Source of the DNA: Treponema sp.
GTDB taxonomy: Bacteria; Spirochaetota; Spirochaetia; Treponematales; Breznakiellaceae
NCBI GenBank assembly: GCA_031278025.1
Contig: JAITLF010000006.1
Location: forward strand, 1 to 10,460
Reading direction: 5' to 3'
DNA: 10,460 bases
The notes under the pieces are model-generated. The model was not told where the DNA came from and ran no database searches. It saw nothing but the letters and a program-made list of their open reading frames with translations. Below are positions 1 to 6,714 of the stretch, in pieces. Position 1 is the first letter of the stretch; every line of letters starts with the position of its first letter. The position numbers and the translations under genes were made by a program.

Positions 1-89
1 CACGTCTTTGCTGATCCTCCGGTTCGATGCCCGCCGCGCCCGCCGGGGGGGTGCGGGGGCGCGGGCGGGCGCCCCCCCCCCGCCTTCAT
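1..89 (-). CDS. Possible next ORF of the operon, 5' end only (runs off window)
   Basis: An ATG at 89 overlaps the TGA of the VgrG C-terminal gene as ATGA, the same junction used between the two VgrG genes, and the frame stays open to the window edge. The visible 29 codons begin M-K-A-G-G-G-R-P-P-A and are rich in Gly, Pro and Arg, with no recognisable domain. A run of ten G starts at the third codon. No strong Shine-Dalgarno site precedes the ATG (AGGA occurs about 13-16 nt upstream), so initiation would rely on translational coupling. All three minus-strand frames are open across this GC-rich stretch, so the real frame is uncertain. An effector, immunity or adaptor gene would be the usual neighbour after vgrG, but the sequence seen does not show which. 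It could also be non-coding. Confidence 0.3.
   Translation of the reverse strand, partial: MKAGGGRPPAPPHPPGGRGGHRTGGSAKT
55..76. other. All-GC inverted repeat next to the poly-G tract
   Basis: Positions 55-62 (GGGGGCGC) are perfectly complementary to 69-76 (GCGCCCCC), with a six-base loop. The RNA hairpin would be very stable, but no T-run follows on either strand, so it does not look like a standard intrinsic terminator. The right arm overlaps the ten-G tract, and the repeat may simply be a by-product of extreme GC content. Confidence 0.35.
72..81 (-). repeat. Homopolymer of ten G on the coding strand
   Basis: Ten consecutive C on the plus strand read as ten G on the coding strand. The tract lies six bases after the ATGA junction that ends the VgrG C-terminal gene. 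Tracts of this length are prone to slipped-strand length change and to sequencing error. Any change of one or two bases would change the frame of the ORF starting at 89 but leave the VgrG gene, which stops upstream, untouched. Confidence 0.9.
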
Positions 90-2494
90 GGCGTCGGTGG
101 ATTTCCTGTGCCCCCGGAACTTCCCGGAGCGGCGCCGGAGCTTGTACCGCTTCCTGCGCCGCCTCCTGCCGCTTGACCTTTCTTGGCCGCCGCATCCGCA
201 TCTGCCTGTTTCTTTTTGTCATCCGCATCCGCATCCGCCTGTTTCTTTTTGTTATCCGCATCCGCATCCGCCTGTTTCTTTTTGTTATCTGCTTCCGCTT
301 CCGCCTGTTTCTTTTTGTTATCTGCTTCCGCTTCCGCATTTTCTCTCGCCTTGGCCGCGTCCATGTCCGCCTTATCCCGTTTGTTGTCCCGTTCCTCATT
401 CGCCTGCTTTCTTTTCAACTGCGCATCCATGTCCGCCTTATCCCGTTTGTCGTCCCGTTCCGCATCCGCCTTCGCTCTTTCCTCGTTTGAGTCATCTTCC
501 AGACTTTTCTTTTCTTTCTCCCCTTCTTCCCTCGTCATAGATCCATTGGCCACCGCCCTGTCTATGGCTGCTTTCCCGGCAGCCTCAGCATCGTCAATAT
601 TCTTCTTTGTGTTCGCGGCTTCCGCATCCGCAGCCGCCTTTTCGGCTTCCGCAGCCGCAGCCGCCTCTCTTTTTGTCTTATTTGCCTCGTTCTCCGCCTC
701 TTCCTTCGCGGCTTCCGCATCTTTATCCGCCAGATCCATTGCCTGTGCCGCATCTATGTCCGCCTTATTCTGTTTAGCGTCCCGTTCCTCATCTGCCGCT
801 CTCTTTTTCTCTACCGCTTCTCCCTCCGCTTTGGTTTTTAACCTCTCCGCCTCCGCGTCCGCCTTTGCTTTTACCTCTTTAGCGTCCGCGTCCGCCTTGA
901 TATCCTCGGCCTCCTTGGCGGTAATTTTTCCGTCTAACAGATCCGCGTCCGCCTTTGCTTTTGTGGCTGCCGCCTCGTCCTCCGCCGCTTTATTCGCTTC
1001 TTCCGCCTTTTTATCCGCATTTTTAGCCGCTTCAAGCGCCGCTTCTTCCGCCTTTTTGGCCGCTTCCTTCGCCGCTTCTTCCTTGGCCTTCGTAAGATTC
1101 TTCCATTTTTTCCGGAGGCCGCTAATTTTTTCATACAGCTTGTAAAGGCTCATAAGTATTTGAACGCTCTGTTCCGCGTAATCAAAAACCTCATTGTAGC
1201 TCGGCACCTTGCCCTGGATTCCTTCGGCTCCCGCCTTGGTGCTCTGGGCATAGTTTATCAAGGCGAAAGCCATCGTCATCAGAAACTGCGTCGAATCATA
1301 CACTTCCGCCTTGATTTCCCTGCCGCCGATAGAGACAACGCCCAGGCTGCTGCTGATCCCGCCGCCAAAGGCATCGCCCATGCTAAAAGACTTATTACTG
1401 TTTATATCCAAATCAAGCCCAAACAGGGAAATTCCGCTTTTACCGGACATTCTCAACGTGGCGTCAAAACCATTGGTTATATTGGAATTAACGACTTTGC
1501 TTATCACATCAAAGCCGCTGTCGCTGATTTTTAAAACCGTTTTACCGACTTGCAGGATTATCTCTTCCCCCGCTTTGATCACTACCCTATTATTTGCCCG
1601 GATATGGGCGTCCCCCGCATGGAGAACGGAATCGTCCCCCGGGTTGTCCCCCAGGGGCAGTTCGTCTTTTTCAAGCTTCTTTTTGTTATGAATGGTATCC
1701 TTCTTGCAATCCACTAACAGTTCAAACCGTTTTGCCTTTAAGCGCTGGTGGTTTTTGGCCGCCGTATGAATGTCCCCCGTGGAATGGATATTTATCTGGT
1801 CTATCGCGGGGAACACGGTTGGGGTCGTTATCCGGTAAATATGGGCCGCGTCGCTTTCGTCTTGGTCTTTTTTAGGATACCCGCCTGCCACAAGCAGGGC
1901 GCTGTACGCCTTGTCGTCCAGTTTGTTATCCTTTTCATCCAGGCGGCCCGGCAGTTCGGCGGAAACCCCGTTATAGCTGAAATCGTTGGTCGGCCACTGG
2001 GCCTGCCTGCTGTAAAACCCTATTTCCGAATAGGGTTCATCCCCTTCCTTTCCCTCTTTTTTCCCGGTCTGCCGGTAACGGAACACTTCGCCCTGGCGGT
2101 CCAGGACCTCCGCGGTGTCTTCGACGCCGGCCTTGCCGGTGTTAAAGGGGTTGCTCGTGGTAGGGAGGTAGCCCATGAGGTAGCGCACCACCCCCCAGCC
2201 GCCGGTTTCCTGGATCCCCACCAGGACTTCTTCCCCTATCCGGGGATACCGGTAAAGGCCCGACCATTCACCCCCAAGGGGTATCACCATGATTACTTCC
2301 AGGCCCTCGCCGTCCGGCTGGTCCGGTATCTCCGCGGCCCAGAAGCGGTAGGGGTCTTTGGTCTGCGAGTCGTCCTTGTACACGTAGGCGTAGGTTCCGG
2401 CCAGGTTCGTCACGGTATCCCCTTCCTTTTTAGGGTCGGCGGGTTCTTTGGTGCGGCCCCGGGAATTGGTAACGATCATTTTGGTTAGGGTCAT
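86..2494 (-). CDS. vgrG: VgrG C-terminal half (gp5-like OB fold and needle) with long coiled-coil extension
   Basis: This 802-residue protein is the lower half of the T6SS spike; the gp27-like half is the preceding gene. Residues about 50-115 match the gp5/VgrG OB fold, including P-R-I-G-E-E-V-L-V-G-I near 84-94 and a V-R-Y-L-M-G-Y strand near 103-109. Residues about 286-395 have the alternating beta pattern of the VgrG needle, for example V-V-I-K-A-G-E-E-I-I-L-Q-V-G-K-T. About 170 residues separate the two, more than usual. A helical stretch (about 400-465) leads into a charged Ala/Lys/Glu/Asp coiled coil (about 466-774) that ends in five 11-residue repeats and a Gly/Ser/Pro tail. No signal peptide or catalytic effector domain is visible. 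The start overlaps the upstream stop as ATGA with GAGGAG 8 nt ahead, so translation is probably coupled. The N-terminal assignment is firm; the tail's role (effector, adaptor or scaffold) is unknown. Confidence 0.85.
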   Translation of the reverse strand: MTLTKMIVTNSRGRTKEPADPKKEGDTVTNLAGTYAYVYKDDSQTKDPYRFWAAEIPDQPDGEGLEVIMVIPLGGEWSGLYRYPRIGEEVLVGIQETGGWGVVRYLMGYLPTTSNPFNTGKAGVEDTAEVLDRQGEVFRYRQTGKKEGKEGDEPYSEIGFYSRQAQWPTNDFSYNGVSAELPGRLDEKDNKLDDKAYSALLVAGGYPKKDQDESDAAHIYRITTPTVFPAIDQINIHSTGDIHTAAKNHQRLKAKRFELLVDCKKDTIHNKKKLEKDELPLGDNPGDDSVLHAGDAHIRANNRVVIKAGEEIILQVGKTVLKISDSGFDVISKVVNSNITNGFDATLRMSGKSGISLFGLDLDINSNKSFSMGDAFGGGISSSLGVVSIGGREIKAEVYDSTQFLMTMAFALINYAQSTKAGAEGIQGKVPSYNEVFDYAEQSVQILMSLYKLYEKISGLRKKWKNLTKAKEEAAKEAAKKAEEAALEAAKNADKKAEEANKAAEDEAAATKAKADADLLDGKITAKEAEDIKADADAKEVKAKADAEAERLKTKAEGEAVEKKRAADEERDAKQNKADIDAAQAMDLADKDAEAAKEEAENEANKTKREAAAAAEAEKAAADAEAANTKKNIDDAEAAGKAAIDRAVANGSMTREEGEKEKKSLEDDSNEERAKADAERDDKRDKADMDAQLKRKQANEERDNKRDKADMDAAKARENAEAEADNKKKQAEAEADNKKKQADADADNKKKQADADADDKKKQADADAAAKKGQAAGGGAGSGTSSGAAPGSSGGTGNPPTP
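173..337 (-). repeat. Five tandem 33-bp repeats encoding hendecads
   Basis: Residues 720-774 of the VgrG C-terminal protein are five 11-residue units: AEAEADNKKKQ twice, ADADADNKKKQ, ADADADDKKKQ, then the degenerate ADADAAAKKGQ. The DNA units are nearly identical, so the array probably grew by recent tandem duplication. The period of exactly 33 bp keeps frame whatever the copy number. An 11-residue period is typical of hendecad coiled coils. Confidence 0.9.
356..457 (-). repeat. Diverged 22-residue repeat in the coiled coil
   Basis: Two copies of R-D-[D/N]-K-R-D-K-A-D-M-D-A lie at residues 680-691 and 702-713, exactly 22 residues (two hendecads, 66 bp) apart. A third, older copy, R-D-A-K-Q-N-K-A-D-I-D-A, lies at 571-582 (bases 749-784). 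The DNA of the two close copies is nearly identical, including the shared CCATGTCCGCCTTATCCCGT on the plus strand. Confidence 0.8.
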
Positions 2495-3744
2495 ATTTTA
2501 TACTCCTCGGGGCAGTACCACTTTCCGGCGCTTTCGCCCCAGTCCATAGTGTCCGCGCTTACTTCGGTCAGTTCCCCCGCTTCGGGGCCTTCGGGCCGGA
2601 CGGCCATGTTCGCCGGCCACAGTACCCGGTGGCGGAGGCGTATGCCGGTTACCAGGGCAGTAAAGGCGTTGGTGTCGGCGGCGCCGTAAAAATGTTCCAG
2701 TTTAAGGATGAGTCCGGGGCGCAGGGCCAGGTTGGACGCGCCGCAGGCCCAGCGGGTTTTGGCCTGGCTAAAAACCATCTGCCGGACGTCCAGGATAAGG
2801 CTGACGTCCGCGTCAATTTCGTTTGGAGAGGCCTGGCGGTTATAGCCGTGGAAAAGGCGGTTATAGGTAATGTAACGCTTCCCCGCGGCGGTGTTCCCCA
2901 GTTTCCACGAGTCCGAGCCGTAGTTGGCGTTGGGGTACAGGGTTTTAATGGCGATGCCGTCAATGCCGATGGTTTCAGACATGTTCCAGACGGGCATCTT
3001 CCAGATGTTTGCCGCCTCGTTGGCGGCCAGGAAGTCAAATCTCACGGTGGCCGGTTCTTCCCGCCTGTCGGAATAGGTTACGGGCGAAAGGGGGAACAAA
3101 AGGCCGTCTGAAAAATAAAGGTTCTCCGCGTCCAGGGTTGTTGCGTCTTCTACAGCGGGGTGCGCAAAGGTAAAGGATATGCCGTAAAGGGCGGCGATGC
3201 CTTTGATAAAATCCAGATCCGATGTTTCGCTTTGGTCAAAGAGCAGGTGGCTGCCGTAGATGGTCTTGTCGATGTACTTCTGATCGATTACGGCGCTGAT
3301 GCCATATTTGGCCAGGATTGCCGCGAAAATATCGGGCGGGTTTGTCCGGTAATAGGGGGCGGTAAACCGGGTGTAGGCCAGCCGCGCCAGCTTCGGCTCT
3401 ATGGTAAGGACATAGCTGAAACAGTCGCTTACCCCGGCCTGCCCGCTCAGGAAGATGCCGGCGCTCCTTACGCCGGTAACGATGCCGTGGAGGTACCGGG
3501 TCCGCCGTTTTGTCGTGTCCTCCTCCAGTTTCTGGCTTATGGTAAGGGTGATGCCCTTGTCCAACAGGGCGGAAAGTTCCGTCATATCGTGTTTTGCCGA
3601 GGAAATGACGGTGAGTTCCCCCCGGAAAAGCCGGGAGAAGCCTTCTTCCAGGGTCAGGTCCCAGGGGTAGAGGTCCGGGTAAAGGCCGCCGGCAAGGTAC
3701 ATGGTCAGGCCGTTTTTGGGCATGGGCGCGGGTGTATTCGGCAT
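2491..3744 (-). CDS. vgrG: VgrG N-terminal half (gp27-like spike base)
   Basis: This 417-residue protein matches the N-terminal gp27/gp44-like part of VgrG, the trimeric base of the T6SS spike that sits on the Hcp tube. Near 33-49 is a divergent form of the usual E-G-x-S-x-x-F-x-x-x-L-x-x-x-S pattern (E-E-G-F-S-R-L-F-R-G-E-L). Next come R-Y-L-H-G-I-V-T (83-90), a strand Y-V-L-T-I-E-P (111-117), the P-x-x-I-F-A-A-I-L-A-K-Y-G-I helix (137-149) and S-D-L-D-F-I-K-G-I-A-x-L-Y-G-I (175-189). The closing pattern N-L-A-L-R-P-G ... V-T-G-I-R is at 338-369. The protein stops just where a normal VgrG continues into its OB fold, and that fold opens the next gene, so the spike is made of two polypeptides. 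AGGAGG 5 nt upstream overlaps the PAAR stop and supports the ATG at 3744. It is complete for a gp27 module, not a truncated gene. Confidence 0.87.
   Translation of the reverse strand: MPNTPAPMPKNGLTMYLAGGLYPDLYPWDLTLEEGFSRLFRGELTVISSAKHDMTELSALLDKGITLTISQKLEEDTTKRRTRYLHGIVTGVRSAGIFLSGQAGVSDCFSYVLTIEPKLARLAYTRFTAPYYRTNPPDIFAAILAKYGISAVIDQKYIDKTIYGSHLLFDQSETSDLDFIKGIAALYGISFTFAHPAVEDATTLDAENLYFSDGLLFPLSPVTYSDRREEPATVRFDFLAANEAANIWKMPVWNMSETIGIDGIAIKTLYPNANYGSDSWKLGNTAAGKRYITYNRLFHGYNRQASPNEIDADVSLILDVRQMVFSQAKTRWACGASNLALRPGLILKLEHFYGAADTNAFTALVTGIRLRHRVLWPANMAVRPEGPEAGELTEVSADTMDWGESAGKWYCPEEYKI
2503..2508 (-). promoter_or_regulatory. Ribosome binding site for the VgrG C-terminal gene
   Basis: GAGGAG on the minus strand lies inside the end of the VgrG N-terminal gene, 8 nt before the ATG at 2494. 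That ATG overlaps the upstream TGA as ATGA. Together these fix the start codon and indicate coupled synthesis of the two spike halves. Confidence 0.75.
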
Positions 3745-3753
3745 ATTGCCCTC

Positions 3754-4044
3754 CTATACAATCACGTTTACGTTGGGGCAGACGAGCACGGCGGTGGACA
3801 CCGGAAAGCCCAAGGGGGCAACCCCGGTAACCAGGCTGCCCAGACAGGCCGTGGGCCGGCCTTTGGCCAGCTTGTTTATCGCCGTGGTCATGGTGATGAC
3901 CCCGGCTACGCACAGGGGGCCCGCCACGGCATCCCCCATACAGGCAACGGGCAGACCCTTGCACATGGTGGTCAGCCCGCCGGGTCCGATGATCACGTCT
4001 CCGGTGGCGGTTAAATTGGCGATGGTTGCGACAGGGGTCGGCAT
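3754..4044 (-). CDS. PAAR-like spike-tip protein
   Basis: This 96-residue protein has the size and layout of PAAR proteins, which cap the VgrG needle and sharpen the T6SS spike. It has two related halves, each with a Gly-x-Pro-x-Ala-Cys-x-Gly pattern: G-L-P-V-A-C-M-G-D at 30-38 and G-R-P-T-A-C-L-G-S at 62-70. Short beta strands separated by Gly/Pro turns fill the rest. Known PAAR proteins bind zinc with three His and one Cys; this one has no His but five Cys (28, 35, 45, 67, 89). There is no N- or C-terminal effector extension. The gene lies directly between clpV (start abuts the clpV stop) and the split vgrG, with AGGAGG 5 nt before its ATG. The call is strong on size, motifs and position, though the protein belongs to a divergent PAAR-like group. 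Confidence 0.85.
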   Translation of the reverse strand: MPTPVATIANLTATGDVIIGPGGLTTMCKGLPVACMGDAVAGPLCVAGVITMTTAINKLAKGRPTACLGSLVTGVAPLGFPVSTAVLVCPNVNVIV

Positions 4045-6690
4045 CTAGTCCTCCTTGTTCTCAAAAGAATAGGTGAATTGTTCGTCCTTCACGTCGATAA
4101 GGGCCCGTTTCAGTGTGTGCCCTTCCATGATGTTCTTTAGGAATTCCGCGCTGATCTCCGGCAGGATGCTGTTGCTTATCACCCCGTCGATGAGCCGGGC
4201 CCCGCTGGCCGCGTTGTCGCAGCGGCGGATGATCTCGTCCTTCACCGCGCCGGCGGCCGTCAGTTCCGCCCGGTAGTTGTCGGCTACCCGTTTTTTGATC
4301 TTTCCCAGTTTCAGGTCGATGATGGAATAGAGGGCCCGTTTCCCCAGGGGGTAGTAGGGCACGATTTGCAGGCGCCCCAAAAGGGCCGCGGGGAAGACCC
4401 GCATCATCTCCGGCCTGACGGCGCTTTCCAGTATTGAGGAATCCGGCAGCTTGTCCTCGTCGGCGCAGAGGTCCGCGATAACAGCGTCCCCCACGTTGGT
4501 GGTCAGGATGATCACGGTATTGCGGAAGTTGATGAGCCGTCCCGCGCCGTCTTCCATCTGGCCCTTGTCAAAGACCTGGAAGAAGATCTCGTGTACGTCC
4601 GGGTGGGCCTTTTCCACCTCGTCCAGAAGGACCACGCTGTAGGGTTTGCGCCTGACCGCTTCGGTAAGGACGCCTCCCTCGCCGTAGCCCACGTAGCCCG
4701 GAGGCGCGCCCTTGAGGGTGGAAACCGTATGGGCCTCCTGGAATTCGCTCATGTTGATGGTGATGATGTTCTCCTCGCTGCCGTAGATCTGCTCCGCCAG
4801 GGCCAGGGCGGTTTCGGTCTTCCCCGTGCCGGAAGGCCCCGCCAGCATGATCACCGCGATGGGCTTGTTGGGGTCCGCCAGGGAAGCCCGCGCCGTGGTT
4901 ACCCGCTTGGAGATTATCGACAAGCCGTGATCCTGGCCGATAACCCGGCTTTGCAGTTCCTTGTCCAGAGTGAGGATCGACCGGATCTCGTCCTTGACCA
5001 TCCGTCCCAGAGGGATCCCGGTCCATTCGGAAATGACCGAGGACACCGCCTGGCTGTCCACCAAGGGAAACACCAGGGGCGTTTCCCCCTGGACTTCCGC
5101 CAGTTCCTTCCGTTTCGCCTCCAGTTCCGCCTTGAGGCCCGCTTTTTCCGGTTCCGCCTTCGCTTCTTCCCGGAGCCGGGTAATATCCGCCACCAGGGCC
5201 TTTTCCGTTTCCAGCCGTTTTTCCAGCGCGGCCTTTTTTTCCTGTTCGGAGGCGATCTCCTTTGCAATGTCATCCAGCTTTTCCTTGTGGTCAAAGCCCC
5301 CGGACTCCTCCCGTTTGAGGATCTCCGTTTCCAGTTCCAAGGCCTCTATCCGGCGGCGGCAGTATTCCAGTTCCGCGGGCTCCGCGTTCTGGCTCAAAGC
5401 AACCTTGGCGCAGGCGGTGTCCAGGATGCTCACCGACTTGTCCGGCAACTGCCGGGCGGGGATATAGCGCCGGGACAGCTTGACCGCCGCCTCCAAGGCC
5501 TCGTCCAGGATGGCCACCTGGTGGTGGGCCTCCAGCGTGGCGGCGATGCCCCGCATCATCTCCGTGCCTTTTTGGTCATCGGGTTCGTCCACGATGATGT
5601 TCTGGAACCGCCGGGTCAGGGCCGGGTCCTTTTCAAAGTATTTGATGTATTCCTGGTAGGTGGTGGCGGCGATACACCGGAGCTGCCCCCGGGCCAGGGC
5701 GGGCTTTAAGAGGTTGGCGGCGTCGTTCTGCCCCGCCTGCCCCCCGGCGCCGATCATGGTGTGGGCCTCGTCGATAAAGAGGATGATCGGGGTTTCGGAG
5801 CCCTGCACCGCCTCGATCACCTGCTTCAGGCGGTTTTCGAATTCCCCCTTCATGCTGGCCCCGGCCTGGAGGAGGCCGATGTCCAGGGAGAGGAGCCGGG
5901 TCCCCTTGAGGCTGCCCGGCACGTCCCCCGCGGCAAGCCGCTGGGCGAAGCCCTCCACCACCGCGGTCTTGCCCACCCCCGCGTCCCCGGTGATGATGGG
6001 GTTGTTCTGGCGGCGGCGCATAAGTATGTCGATGATCTTGCGAATCTCGCTGTCCCGCCCCACAATGGGGTCGCTCTTGCCGGAAGCGGCCGCGGCGGTC
6101 ATGTCCGTTGTGTAGAGCCGCAGGGCCTCGGCGCCGCCCATGGCGGCGCTCCCCATAAGGGCGCCGGCCTGGCCCGTGGCGCCACTTTCGCTGGAAGGCG
6201 CTGCGGTGGAGGTTTCCCCGGAATTCTTGACGATCTCCGGGAATTTTTCCGCCAGCATATCCCCGTTGATCTTGAGGAACTCGCCGCTCATGTCGTGGAG
6301 CTGCCGGGCGAATTCCGGGGTCTGCTTGAGGGCGATAAGGAGGTGCCCAGTCCTGATAGCGTTTTCCTTAAAGACCAGGGAGGCTGTCATCCAGGCTTCC
6401 TTGATTGCCAGCTCTATGGTGTTGGAAAAGTCCGAGATGGAGGAAGCCCCTCTGGGCAGGGCGTCCATGGCGGCGATCATGTCCTTGGACAGTTTTCCCT
6501 CGTCCAGGGCAAAAAAACGCAGGGCCTCGTGCCAGTCGGTGTTTTCCGAGAGGAGGATCTGGTTTACCCAGTGGGTCAATTCAATGTAGGGATTGCCCCG
6601 GGTCTTGCAGAGAATCGTGGCGCTTTCTATCGACTTATACGCCTTTTCATCCAGTTTTGAAAAAAGCTGAATCCGTTTAAGTTTACTCAT
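4045..6690 (-). CDS. clpV: T6SS AAA+ ATPase ClpV (TssH)
   Basis: This 881-residue ClpB/Hsp104-type protein is the cytoplasmic unfoldase that disassembles contracted TssB/TssC sheath for reuse. A Clp N-domain occupies about 1-155, followed by an Ala/Gly/Ser linker (about 157-200). D1 has Walker A GDAGVGKT (235-242) and Walker B ILFIDEAH (303-310). Its pore loop is K-G-E-F-E (281-285), as in ClpV, rather than the Y-R-G-E-F of ClpB. A charged helical middle domain spans about 430-535. D2 has Walker A GPSGTGKT (618-625), pore loop G-Y-V-G-Y-G-E-G-G (665-673), Walker B VVLLDEVEKAH (686-696) and a sensor-2 G-A-R (830-832). All catalytic residues are present. It follows tssG by 24 nt with AAGGAG 11 nt and AAGGA 3 nt before the ATG. 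A housekeeping ClpB is unlikely given the locus and pore loop. Confidence 0.96.
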   Translation of the reverse strand: MSKLKRIQLFSKLDEKAYKSIESATILCKTRGNPYIELTHWVNQILLSENTDWHEALRFFALDEGKLSKDMIAAMDALPRGASSISDFSNTIELAIKEAWMTASLVFKENAIRTGHLLIALKQTPEFARQLHDMSGEFLKINGDMLAEKFPEIVKNSGETSTAAPSSESGATGQAGALMGSAAMGGAEALRLYTTDMTAAAASGKSDPIVGRDSEIRKIIDILMRRRQNNPIITGDAGVGKTAVVEGFAQRLAAGDVPGSLKGTRLLSLDIGLLQAGASMKGEFENRLKQVIEAVQGSETPIILFIDEAHTMIGAGGQAGQNDAANLLKPALARGQLRCIAATTYQEYIKYFEKDPALTRRFQNIIVDEPDDQKGTEMMRGIAATLEAHHQVAILDEALEAAVKLSRRYIPARQLPDKSVSILDTACAKVALSQNAEPAELEYCRRRIEALELETEILKREESGGFDHKEKLDDIAKEIASEQEKKAALEKRLETEKALVADITRLREEAKAEPEKAGLKAELEAKRKELAEVQGETPLVFPLVDSQAVSSVISEWTGIPLGRMVKDEIRSILTLDKELQSRVIGQDHGLSIISKRVTTARASLADPNKPIAVIMLAGPSGTGKTETALALAEQIYGSEENIITINMSEFQEAHTVSTLKGAPPGYVGYGEGGVLTEAVRRKPYSVVLLDEVEKAHPDVHEIFFQVFDKGQMEDGAGRLINFRNTVIILTTNVGDAVIADLCADEDKLPDSSILESAVRPEMMRVFPAALLGRLQIVPYYPLGKRALYSIIDLKLGKIKKRVADNYRAELTAAGAVKDEIIRRCDNAASGARLIDGVISNSILPEISAEFLKNIMEGHTLKRALIDVKDEQFTYSFENKED

Positions 6691-6714
6691 AGGTCCTTTT
6701 ACTCCTTTTCGACT

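Noticed and set aside
173..337. 33-bp tandem repeats as a possible CRISPR array
   Set aside because: There are no unique spacers between units; the repeats are contiguous and encode an in-frame 11-residue protein repeat.
183..1145. Long plus-strand ORF (320 codons, Ser/Ala/Phe-rich) opposite the VgrG tail
   Set aside because: It is the antisense of the repetitive Ala/Lys/Glu coiled coil, whose biased codons remove stops on the other strand. It has no recognisable domain, and the minus-strand frame has clear VgrG homology.
1748..2488. Plus-strand ORF of 246 codons opposite the VgrG OB-fold region
   Set aside because: No domain or sensible context; the minus-strand OB fold explains this DNA.
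4591..5709. Plus-strand ORF of 372 codons opposite clpV
   Set aside because: Composition is Gly/Arg/Leu/Phe-rich without motifs, and the opposite strand encodes an intact ClpV with all Walker motifs. It is a shadow frame of GC-rich DNA.
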